From NCBI GenBank assembly GCA_003149835.1, contig QAMX01000175.1, positions 1 through 10,248 of the forward strand: a DNA stretch of 10,248 nucleotides, written 5' to 3'. Below the pieces are notes generated by a model, which worked only from the letters and a program-made list of their open reading frames with translations, was not told the origin of the DNA and did not search any database. A program made the translations under genes and the position numbers. This document shows, piece after piece, positions 1-5,719 of the stretch (position 1 is its first letter; the number at the start of each line of letters is the position of its first letter). This DNA is from Clostridiales bacterium. Lineage in GTDB: Bacteria; Bacillota; Clostridia; Oscillospirales; QAMX01.

Positions 1-440
1 CCGTGCGCGCCGAACACCTCGGCGCTGCGGACGATGGCGCCGAGGTTTTGGGGGTCGCTCAGATGGTCGCAGACGACGATCAGCGGCGGCCGGCCGCTCT
101 GCTCGGCGCGCGCGAAAATGTCGCCCAGCGTCGCGTAGGCGATCTCGGAGACGACCGCAATCGCGCCCTGATGCGCGCCTGTCTCGCTCATCGCGTCGAG
201 CTGCCGCCTGTCGCAGCGCACCAGCTGCGCGCCGTTTGCACGGCATTCGGCGGCAAGCGCCGCCAAGCGCGCGTCGTCCTGATTGTCCAGCACATAGAGC
301 TTTTCAATGCTCCTGCCGCTGTTCAATACCTCGCGGACGGCGTTGCGGCCCTCGATGAAATGGACCGCCTCGCGCTCCATTTCATCGTTTCTCCGGCGTT
401 CGTCCCGCCGACGGTTCTCTTTGTTGAACTTCTCCGGCAT
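1..440 (-). CDS. rlmB: 23S rRNA (guanosine-2'-O-)methyltransferase RlmB, TrmH/SpoU family (3' end cut by window edge)
   Basis: The enzyme methylates the 2'-O of a guanosine in 23S rRNA (G2251 in E. coli) using S-adenosylmethionine, in the cytoplasm. Only the first 146 residues are visible. A basic, Arg-rich head (about residues 5-25) is followed by the small TrmH substrate-binding domain (about 26-104; HFIEGRNAVREVL, later GAHQGAIAVV). The SpoU methyltransferase domain then begins, with DHLSDPQNLGAIVRSAEVFG at about 125-144. This DP-NLG-x3-RSA motif is the family hallmark. The SAM-binding knot at the C-terminus lies outside the window. The start is ATG at 438-440, 3 bases after the stop of the upstream kinase gene. 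An AGGGAAAGG-like ribosome site lies inside the end of that gene, so translational coupling is likely. A related family member such as TrmH or a YacO-type protein cannot be fully excluded without the C-terminus, but RlmB fits best. Confidence 0.9.
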   Translation of the reverse strand, partial: MPEKFNKENRRRDERRRNDEMEREAVHFIEGRNAVREVLNSGRSIEKLYVLDNQDDARLAALAAECRANGAQLVRCDRRQLDAMSETGAHQGAIAVVSEIAYATLGDIFARAEQSGRPPLIVVCDHLSDPQNLGAIVRSAEVFGAH

Positions 441-443
441 TTG

Positions 444-1568
444 TTACGCCTTTCCCTGCTTCGCGCGCTCCATATATTTGCGGCAGATCGCTTCCATTTC
501 AGAGAACCGCTTCTCCATATCCAAAACCAGCGCCATCTGGCAGCGGGCGCGGTCGAGATTGTGGTTTTCGCGGTGAATCTTGAAATACTTATCGCCGTTG
601 ATATGGTCGGCGAGGAAGCGAGAGGCGAGTTCCAGCGTGATGATCCGCGCTCCCCACGGCAGTACCTCCAACTCCGTATCCGTCAGCAGCCCCGTCGAAG
701 CGCTCACAAACCCTCCGGTGAACAGCTCAAACAGCGACATATCCAGATAGACCTTGGAGAGATCCGTCTCGTCCTCGACCGCCGAGGAAGCGGCGAAGCG
801 GATCGCGTCGCCGTAATCATAGGCGGAAAGGCCGGGCATGACCGTATCGAGGTCAATGACGCAGAGCGCCTCTCCGGTCGCGTCGTCGATCATGATGTTG
901 TTGTACTTGGTGTCGTTGTGCGTGACCCGCGTCGGCAGCAGTCCCGCCTCCTGCATATCCAGCAGATAGGCCGCGTCCTTTATGCGGCGCCGGAAAAACT
1001 CGATCTCCTCGGCGACGGAGGCCGCTCGGCCGCACTCGTCGCGCTCGACCGCCTCAAAAAAATCGCTCAGGCGTTTTTTGGTGTTATGAAAGTCTGGAAT
1101 TGTGTCGTGCAGGGTTTCGATGGGAAAGTCGGCGAGCATGGTCTGAAATTTGCCGAACGCGAAGCCCGCGTTATACAGATGGCGCTCGTTCTGCACCGTG
1201 TCGTATGTAGAGGCGCCGCCGATATAATCGTAGACGCGCCAATATTCGCCGTCGCCGTCGATATAGAAACTTTTCCCGTCCACGGAGGGCACGACCGTCA
1301 GCGTTTCGCGCGCCGGATCGCCGCCCGCGGCGACAATTTTGTCGTGGAGAAACTTCGTCACCGCGCAGATATTTTCCATCACCAGCTCCGGCTGTTTAAA
1401 AACATATTGGTTAATCGCCTGCAACGCGTACAGCCGGTCGCCGTCCGGCGCGGCGCACACAAGGCGGTATGTGTCGTTGATGTGCCCCTGCACAATCGGG
1501 ATCGCGTCTTTCAAATTCCCGGCAATTTGGAAATTTGCCGCGATCTCTCTGATTTTATCTGAAACCAT
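444..1568 (-). CDS. N-acetylhexosamine 1-kinase-like sugar kinase (aminoglycoside phosphotransferase fold)
   Basis: The 374-residue protein resembles bifidobacterial NahK (about 360 residues) along its whole length. NahK phosphorylates GlcNAc or GalNAc at C1 with ATP in the lacto-N-biose/galacto-N-biose pathway. Visible motifs are GHINDTY near residue 28 (nucleotide loop), YWRVYDYI at 109-116, HNDTKYNN at 217-224 (Brenner-type catalytic loop with Asp219 and metal ligand Asn224), VIDLDTVMPG at 237-246 (metal Asp239/Asp241) and YDYGDAIRF at 250-258. The ATG at 1566-1568 was chosen because GGAG lies 8 bases upstream and it matches the NahK N-terminus; the reading frame stays open upstream to 1652 but that stretch is promoter. 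No phosphorylase, GalT or GalE gene is nearby, unlike the classic lnp cluster, so the true substrate is uncertain. The kinase fold is near certain and the sugar specificity is inferred. rlmB follows after 3 bases. Confidence 0.85.
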   Translation of the reverse strand: MVSDKIREIAANFQIAGNLKDAIPIVQGHINDTYRLVCAAPDGDRLYALQAINQYVFKQPELVMENICAVTKFLHDKIVAAGGDPARETLTVVPSVDGKSFYIDGDGEYWRVYDYIGGASTYDTVQNERHLYNAGFAFGKFQTMLADFPIETLHDTIPDFHNTKKRLSDFFEAVERDECGRAASVAEEIEFFRRRIKDAAYLLDMQEAGLLPTRVTHNDTKYNNIMIDDATGEALCVIDLDTVMPGLSAYDYGDAIRFAASSAVEDETDLSKVYLDMSLFELFTGGFVSASTGLLTDTELEVLPWGARIITLELASRFLADHINGDKYFKIHRENHNLDRARCQMALVLDMEKRFSEMEAICRKYMERAKQGKA

Positions 1569-1647
1569 TGCAATCACTCCATTTGTTGTTGTCCGCGTCA
1601 TGGAAGCCGCGGTTTTATGCGATAGCGCACAAAACATATCAATATAT

Positions 1648-1675
1648 ATCATACCATATTATACGAAAAAGTCAA
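1648..1675 (-). promoter_or_regulatory. Sigma-A promoter of the NahK-like kinase gene, extended -10
   Basis: On the minus strand, -35 TTGACT (1670-1675), a 16-base spacer and -10 TATGAT (1648-1653), preceded by TGG, which gives an extended -10. The expected start near 1641 leaves a leader of about 70 bases before the ATG at 1568. The region is markedly AT-rich compared with its surroundings. A second TATAAT at 1658-1663 lies only 6 bases from the same -35 and has no partner of its own. Confidence 0.7.
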
Positions 1676-1731
1676 TCCATCTGTGCGAATCTCGCATGGC
1701 AACGTAATTTTATTTACAATTTCGACAGCCC

Positions 1732-1768
1732 AAAAACGGAGCGGCGCGCCATCAGGCGCGCCGCTCCG
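1732..1768 (-). terminator. Rho-independent terminator of sleB
   Basis: A perfect 14-bp GC-rich stem (arms 1737-1750 and 1755-1768) with a 4-base loop is followed on the minus strand by TTTTT (1732-1736). It lies 45 bases after the sleB stop and separates sleB from the kinase-rlmB transcript. Confidence 0.9.
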
Positions 1769-1812
1769 AAGCGTTCTCCCGGGTGCCGGATGTCCGAGCC
1801 GTTCGCAGACGG

Positions 1813-2490
1813 TTATTTGCAGAACACATGATCCCCAATCGTGATCACAACCGGACGGGAAAGCATAAATTTGTTGCTCGTTTTGGCCGGGTTATAATAA
1901 TAGATACAGCCATAGGTGGGATCGTAGCCGTTATAGGCCTCGATCGCGGCGCGGCGGCAGCTGTCCGGGACGTTTGTCGAAGCAAACTGTCCGTCGTCCA
2001 GCGCGGAGAACGCGCCCGACTGATACATGACGCCGGCAATGCTGTTGGGGAACGAGGGATGCTTTACGCGGTTCATAATGACCGCGCCGATCGCAACCTG
2101 ACCGATATAAGGCTCGCCGCGCCCCTCGGCGGCGATCATCCGCGCCAGCATATTGATCTCATTGGAATAGTTTGAGGATCCCGACGAGGTCTGCGACGAG
2201 GTGATGCCGAGCGCCTTGAAGGTCTGCGTGCCGACGACGCCGTCTTCTGTCAGGCCGTTTTTGCGCTGGAAATATTTCACGGCCGACGTCGTTTTCGGGC
2301 CGAATATGCCGTCCACCTCGCCGGTATAATAGCCCCAACGCTTCAATTTTTCCTGAACCGTCTTCACTTCGGAGCCGCGGTCGCCCTCGCGCAGCGCGGC
2401 GGAGGCCGGCAGCACGCACATGCAGGCGATCGCCGCAACGGCGAGGCAGAGCGACACGATCCGAAAGATTCTGCTTCTGCTGTTTTTCAT
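1813..2490 (-). CDS. sleB: Spore cortex-lytic enzyme SleB (germination-specific lytic transglycosylase)
   Basis: SleB degrades spore cortex peptidoglycan (muramic-delta-lactam regions) during germination. The 225-residue protein has an N-terminal signal sequence (hydrophobic about 9-28, likely cleavage after LPASA at 27-31). A PG_binding_1 domain follows (about 32-93; REGDRGSEVKTVQEKLKRWG and the GIFGPKTTSAVKYFQ repeat). After a Ser/Thr-rich linker comes the Hydrolase_2 catalytic domain (about 111-225). The motif AAEGRGEPYIGQVAIGAVIMNRV carries the family's catalytic Glu, here Glu122. The domain order is that of SleB, although the protein is shorter than the Bacillus enzyme (about 300 residues). 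The start is ATG at 2488-2490 with GGTAGG about 10 bases upstream; the open frame further upstream overlaps the likely promoter. Its usual Bacillus partner ypeB is absent: the gene is followed by a terminator, and a DUF4830 gene lies 92 bases upstream. Cell wall hydrolase CwlJ is less likely because it lacks the binding domain. Confidence 0.9.
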   Translation of the reverse strand: MKNSRSRIFRIVSLCLAVAAIACMCVLPASAALREGDRGSEVKTVQEKLKRWGYYTGEVDGIFGPKTTSAVKYFQRKNGLTEDGVVGTQTFKALGITSSQTSSGSSNYSNEINMLARMIAAEGRGEPYIGQVAIGAVIMNRVKHPSFPNSIAGVMYQSGAFSALDDGQFASTNVPDSCRRAAIEAYNGYDPTYGCIYYYNPAKTSNKFMLSRPVVITIGDHVFCK

Positions 2491-2522
2491 ATCATCAAAC
2501 CTACCCGTTCTGAATTTACAGG

Positions 2523-2553
2523 TAGTTTTTGCAAACAGCGGAAGCATTATTCA
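2523..2553 (-). promoter_or_regulatory. Possible sigma-G-type (forespore) promoter of sleB
   Basis: On the minus strand, TGAATA (2548-2553), an 18-base spacer and AAAACTA (2523-2529). The known Bacillus sigma-G pattern is about TGAATA-17/18-CATACTA, so the -35 is perfect and the -10 matches 5 of 7. The leader to the ATG at 2490 would be about 25 bases. sleB is a sigma-G gene in Bacillus subtilis, which supports the call, but the match was made by eye. Confidence 0.42.
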
Positions 2554-2582
2554 TTTTCGCTGGAAATTCCGGCGCGGCCCGA

Positions 2583-3221
2583 TCAATCTGTCGGGAAAGC
2601 GTCCTCGTCTCCGCCGACCGTCGGCTCGACCTCCGAGGTGACGATCGCTCCGGCAGACGCATCCGGCACGGTCGTTGCGCCCGGTACCGTCGTCGCATCC
2701 GGCGTCAGGCTGGTTTGCACGTCGGACGGCATCAGTAGCGAGTGCATAAAGCCGTTGAGCTTCGGCGAGGAAATATCGCCGCCGATGAGCTTGTTGTTTT
2801 TGACCAGCAGCGTCGCGTGCACATTGCTCTCGCCGCTTGGGTGATTGACGATCACATAGGTATAGCGCATGACCTTGTCGCCCTTGTATTTTTCGAGGTT
2901 CAGCCCCTGCTCCTTCTGGATCAGGTTGTATTTCTCGTAAACCTCGGAAAACTCCGACGGGATGCGCACCTCGGCGGCCTCAGCCGGCTGCATATCGACC
3001 TCCCAGCCTAAGGACGTCAGCAGGTAAAGCCGCTCTTCGTTTGATTCGAGCTTACTCGATTGGAGCAGCTCAATCTGTTCCTTTTTCACCTTGTCGGCCG
3101 TCGGCGGCGACTCGTTCCCTCCGCGCGCAAACACAAATACGAGGACGAGCACGACCACGGCGATGCAGATGAGTATGGCCGCTATTTTCTTTTTGTCCAG
3201 CTTTGCAGAATAAATAAACAT
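2583..3221 (-). CDS. DUF4830 domain-containing, membrane-anchored protein
   Basis: A 212-residue protein of unknown function. A short basic N-terminus (SAKLDKKK) precedes one transmembrane helix (about 13-31), so the rest is predicted to lie outside the membrane. A charged linker (41-66) leads into a domain at about 67-163 that I recognise as DUF4830. Its landmarks are LGWEV, VRIPSEFSEVYEKYN, QKEQGLNLEKY, RYTYVIVNHPSGE, LIGGDISS and LNGFMHSL. The last about 45 residues are a Thr/Pro/Ala-rich, acidic tail with a small internal repeat (TTVPGATTVPDAS). The ATG at 3219-3221 has a GGAGGG site 9-10 bases upstream; the longer in-frame extension is rejected because it reads through promoter sequence. 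It sits between a membrane protein gene and sleB on the same strand, with a sigma-E-like sequence just upstream, so a sporulation role is possible but unproven. Confidence 0.85.
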   Translation of the reverse strand: MFIYSAKLDKKKIAAILICIAVVVLVLVFVFARGGNESPPTADKVKKEQIELLQSSKLESNEERLYLLTSLGWEVDMQPAEAAEVRIPSEFSEVYEKYNLIQKEQGLNLEKYKGDKVMRYTYVIVNHPSGESNVHATLLVKNNKLIGGDISSPKLNGFMHSLLMPSDVQTSLTPDATTVPGATTVPDASAGAIVTSEVEPTVGGDEDAFPTD

Positions 3222-3254
3222 AGCTGTTTTCCCTCCGGTTTCAAGTCTTGCTAA

Positions 3255-3283
3255 ATCGTATTCCGGAGCGAAAACAAATATGA
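3255..3283 (-). promoter_or_regulatory. Possible sigma-E-type (mother-cell) promoter of the DUF4830 gene
   Basis: On the minus strand, TCATATT (3277-3283), a 14-base spacer and AATACGAT (3255-3262). The published Bacillus sigma-E pattern is roughly KMATATT-N14-CATACAHT, so the -35 matches 7 of 7 and the -10 matches 6 of 8. The predicted start lies about 27 bases before the ATG, just upstream of the GGAGG site. No good sigma-A promoter was seen here. Confidence 0.38.
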
Positions 3284-3307
3284 CGAAGTCGGAAGCCGCG
3301 GGACAAG

Positions 3308-3358
3308 AAAACCTGCGCCGCCCCACGGGGGATCAGGCGGGATCCTCTGCGGGGCGGC
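3308..3358 (-). terminator. Weak hairpin, possible terminator or processing site after the four-helix membrane protein gene
   Basis: Arms GGGGCGGC/GCCGCCCC (3351-3358 and 3317-3324) form an 8-bp stem with a long 26-base loop. On the minus strand it is followed by a short T run (3308-3311). The long loop and short U tract make full termination doubtful; partial read-through into the DUF4830 gene is possible. Confidence 0.35.
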
Positions 3359-3379
3359 CAACAGCGCGCGGGGTATGCT

Positions 3380-3868
3380 CTATTTTTTGGCCTTTCGGAT
3401 GCGCTCTGAGAGCGTCGTTTCTCCCGCCTGCTTTTCATCCGCCGGAAATCCGTGCCGCAGCGCGACGATGTCCCGCGCGATAAAGAGATCGGGCAGAAGC
3501 AGATAGACGCCCATCAGAATCCAGCACACGGCGTTGAGCGCCGCCGCGCCGCCGCTTTCAGGATCATACCCGACCATGACAATGCTCAGGATCAGTACGG
3601 CGAGCAGCAGAACCGGCGCCAGCAGAGAAATCAGCGGCGTCGGCCTTTTGTAAATCCGAATCCCCTTGTTGATCGCCCACATGATGATCAGCGCCAGAAA
3701 ATCGGCGATCAGCGCCACGATCACCTTTGACGAGACGGCCTCCGTCGCCTCAGCGCTCGCCAGATACGCGGCAATCCCATATACCGCAAATCCGAGCGCC
3801 ACGAGCTTCACCAGCGCCATCAGGCAAAACACCACAAAGCCGAAAATATACGCGTTTGATTTTTTCAT
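3380..3868 (-). CDS. Hypothetical four-helix membrane protein
   Basis: I do not recognise a family. The 162-residue protein begins MKKSNAY and has about four hydrophobic segments: 7-36 (long, with Lys21 in it), 48-67, 78-100 and 109-130. A charged, Lys/Arg-rich C-terminal tail (131-162) is probably cytoplasmic. A basic loop (NKGIRIYKRP, 67-76) lies between helices 2 and 3. The ATG at 3866-3868 has a weak GGGG ribosome site 7 bases upstream and a good sigma-A promoter about 70 bases before that. It is the first gene of a minus-strand group followed by the DUF4830 gene and sleB, 158 bases downstream of its stop. It faces a small unknown gene on the other strand. Confidence 0.75.
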   Translation of the reverse strand: MKKSNAYIFGFVVFCLMALVKLVALGFAVYGIAAYLASAEATEAVSSKVIVALIADFLALIIMWAINKGIRIYKRPTPLISLLAPVLLLAVLILSIVMVGYDPESGGAAALNAVCWILMGVYLLLPDLFIARDIVALRHGFPADEKQAGETTLSERIRKAKK

Positions 3869-3939
3869 TTCAAAACCCCGTTTTCTGATCGGGCGCGCCG
3901 CGCCCCGTTTCTCCGCTGTATGACGAGTGTCTGACTGTC

Positions 3940-3968
3940 ATTATAACAGAGATTGGCCTGCGATTCAA
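3940..3968 (-). promoter_or_regulatory. Sigma-A promoter of the four-helix membrane protein gene, extended -10
   Basis: On the minus strand, TTGAAT (3963-3968), a 17-base spacer and a perfect TATAAT (3940-3945), preceded by TGT (extended -10). The leader of about 65 bases holds a very GC-rich self-complementary stretch (3891-3906) just before the ribosome site. Confidence 0.8.
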
Positions 3969-4064
3969 GCGCAGAGCGCGTGAATTTTTCGCGTTTGATT
4001 ACAGTTGCATCCGCAAGACGCGGTTTCAGATTCTGCGGCGCCTATTTTATTTTTCCGAAACCCC

Positions 4065-4093
4065 TTGCATTTCATTTCCGACTCTGTTAGAAT
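4065..4093 (+). promoter_or_regulatory. Sigma-A promoter of the small unknown gene and possibly the oxidoreductase operon
   Basis: TTGCAT (4065-4070), a 17-base spacer and TAGAAT (4088-4093), preceded by TGT (extended -10). Transcription should start near 4100, which excludes the GTG at 4102 as a normal start and supports ATG 4141. It is divergent from the promoter at 3940-3968. Confidence 0.72.
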
Positions 4094-4129
4094 AGTGCCG
4101 TGTGGCCGCTGTCAAGCCCAAACCGAAAC

Positions 4130-4133
4130 GGAG
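4130..4133 (+). promoter_or_regulatory. Ribosome binding site that fixes the start at 4141
   Basis: GGAG lies 7 bases before the ATG at 4141. The competing in-frame GTG at 4102 has no such site and would fall at the predicted transcription start. Confidence 0.7.
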
Positions 4134-4140
4134 CGCTTTC

Positions 4141-4461
4141 ATGCTGTTCAGATCGAAAAAGAAAAACGCCGCCGCGGAGCACGAACGGATTGCCGCTCTC
4201 TGCTCCAAAGACATCCAGTACGTCACCGAGCGCGACTGCGCGGAAAATACCGAAACCGTCATCGGAAAAGCGGGATATATCAACTTTTCCGATGGAAAAA
4301 TCATGATTCTCTGCGACGGTTCGCTCGTCTTTTCCAAGCCGGTGTCAGAGCTTTCGGTCGGCGAGCTGCTGTCCAAAAACGGCGCGACGTTTACTTATAC
4401 CGAGCCTGAAACCGGCAAGCGTATGACGGTGGTCGCCTATTACAGCTATTACAGGAAATAG
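4141..4461 (+). CDS. Small conserved-looking hypothetical protein (106 residues)
   Basis: No family is recognised with confidence. The protein starts MLFRSKKKN, a basic patch, followed by a helical stretch (AAEHERIAALCSKDIQYV). The remainder is beta-rich: IGKAGYINFSDGKIMILCDG, then SVGELLSKNGATFTYTEP, ending in VVAYYSYYRK. There is no signal peptide or membrane segment, so it is probably cytoplasmic, possibly a small beta-sandwich or PH-like fold (inference only). The start choice rests on GGAG 7 bases upstream and a promoter whose start site is near 4100. It stands 68 bases upstream of the first oxidoreductase with no terminator between, so it may be the first gene of that operon. Confidence 0.75.
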   Translation: MLFRSKKKNAAAEHERIAALCSKDIQYVTERDCAENTETVIGKAGYINFSDGKIMILCDGSLVFSKPVSELSVGELLSKNGATFTYTEPETGKRMTVVAYYSYYRK

Positions 4462-4529
4462 CGCGCTCCCCCAAGCGAATGCAAAAGTCCCGGTATCCCT
4501 ATCATAACGAAAGGAACTGATTTGGAACT

Positions 4530-5621
4530 ATGGAAAAGAAACTGCGTATCGCAATCATCGGCACAGGCGGTATCGCCCATGCGCACGCCAGAAACTATCT
4601 CAAAATTGAGGAGGTCGAAATTGTCGCCGGCGCCGACATCGTCCCCGGTAAAGCCCGCGCTTTCTTAGATGAATTCGGTCTCACCTCGGCCAAGGACTTT
4701 GAAAGCGCCGAGAAGATGCTGGATTCGCTCGAGCTTGACGCCGTCAGCGTCTGTACATACAACCAAACGCACGTGGAGTGCGCTGTGGCCGCGCTCAAAC
4801 GCGGACTGCCCGTGCTGCTGGAAAAGCCGATGTGCGTCACCATGGATCAGGCGGCTCAGCTCATGCGCGCCGAGAAAGAATCCGGCACCTTTGTGTCGGT
4901 CGGCTTCCAGCCGCGCTACGATCCCAACGCCGTTAAGATCAAGGAAATCGTTCAGTCCGGCGCTCTGGGCGACATCTACTATGTCCAGACCGGCGGCGGC
5001 CGCCGCCGCGGTATGCCGGGCGGCACCTTTATCGGAAAAGACACCGCCGGCGTCGGCGCGCTCGGCGATATCGGCTGCTACGGGCTTGATATGCCGCTGA
5101 ACTCGCTCGGTTATCCCAAGCCGCTCACCGTTTCCGCCTCCGCTTTCAACAAGATGGGCAAGAGCCCGGTCGTTAACCCCGACTGGCATGACAAGTTCGA
5201 GGTCGACGATTCCTCCGTCGCGCTGATCCGTCTCGAAGGCGGCATTACGCTGGACTTCCGGATGTCCTGGGCCATGCATATGGATTCGATGGGCGCGACT
5301 TTCTTCTTGGGCGACAAGGCCGGTCTCAAAGTCATGCCGACCAGCGGCTCCACCTTTGCCGGCGCGTGGGACGGCCCGGTCGGCGACATCACGCTGTATC
5401 ACGACTCCTTCGGCCGTCAGACCTCCACGCCGATCCCGCTGCTCCAAAACAAGGTCGACCTCTTCTACGAAAAGGTTCACTCTTTCGTCGAGGCCGTAAA
5501 GACCAACGGCCCCGCCCCGATCCCCACCAGCCAGATCATCTACAACCAGGCCATCATCAGCGGTATCGTCGAATCCTCCGCCAAGGGCCGCGAGGTCGAG
5601 ATCGTCATTCCGGAGTTTTAA
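4530..5621 (+). CDS. Gfo/Idh/MocA family oxidoreductase, first of a pair
   Basis: A predicted NAD(P)-dependent dehydrogenase acting on a sugar, polyol or glycoside; substrate unknown. The 363-residue protein has a Rossmann domain (about 1-125) with IAIIGTGGIAHAHARNY (dinucleotide-binding GxGxxA at 11-16). The family EKP motif with catalytic Lys99 is in LLEKPMCV. The C-terminal alpha/beta substrate domain (about 127-350) contains GTFIGKD and GDIGCYGLD at 179-187. In the classic D-x-G-x-H-x-x-D motif the His position here is Tyr184, which suggests altered catalysis or a particular subfamily. The length is normal for the family. The start is ATG at 4530; AAGGAA is 13 bases upstream (long spacing) and a GGA is closer, so the ribosome site is not ideal. 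A second, very divergent family member follows 98 bases downstream. Candidates such as inositol 2-dehydrogenase or 1,5-anhydrofructose reductase cannot be told apart from sequence alone. Confidence 0.9.
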   Translation: MEKKLRIAIIGTGGIAHAHARNYLKIEEVEIVAGADIVPGKARAFLDEFGLTSAKDFESAEKMLDSLELDAVSVCTYNQTHVECAVAALKRGLPVLLEKPMCVTMDQAAQLMRAEKESGTFVSVGFQPRYDPNAVKIKEIVQSGALGDIYYVQTGGGRRRGMPGGTFIGKDTAGVGALGDIGCYGLDMPLNSLGYPKPLTVSASAFNKMGKSPVVNPDWHDKFEVDDSSVALIRLEGGITLDFRMSWAMHMDSMGATFFLGDKAGLKVMPTSGSTFAGAWDGPVGDITLYHDSFGRQTSTPIPLLQNKVDLFYEKVHSFVEAVKTNGPAPIPTSQIIYNQAIISGIVESSAKGREVEIVIPEF

Positions 5622-5653
5622 TCGGCGCCTGCCGCGCAGCTCTGTTTTTTCTG

Positions 5654-5682
5654 TTCAGGATGATATCGACAGATGATATTAT
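5654..5682 (+). promoter_or_regulatory. Possible internal promoter before the second oxidoreductase
   Basis: TTCAGG (5654-5659; a poor -35, 3 of 6), a 17-base spacer and TATTAT (5677-5682) preceded by TGA (extended -10). The region is AT-rich in a GC-rich context. It also holds an 8-base direct repeat GATGATAT at 5659-5666 and 5672-5679, which might be an operator or chance. Confidence 0.33.
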
Positions 5683-5719
5683 CTCCATATTTCTATATTA
5701 AGGATAAGGAGTGTTTTCT

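Noticed and set aside
3..1562. 519-codon plus-strand open frame opposite rlmB and the NahK-like kinase gene
   Set aside because: It is an antisense by-product of GC-rich codons. It spans two well-supported minus-strand genes, shows no domain, and has no ribosome site.
1871..1898. TTGTTG-16-TATAAT on the plus strand inside sleB
   Set aside because: The -35 matches only 3 of 6 bases, and the TATAAT-like run comes from codons for a Tyr-rich stretch of SleB.
4102..4140. Upstream GTG start for the small unknown gene
   Set aside because: It lies at the predicted transcription start with no ribosome site; ATG 4141 has GGAG at 7 bases.
4665..5480. 271-codon minus-strand open frame inside the first oxidoreductase gene
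   Set aside because: Antisense to a clear Gfo/Idh/MocA gene, with a composition rich in Arg, Ala, His and Val typical of antisense frames, and no recognisable motif.
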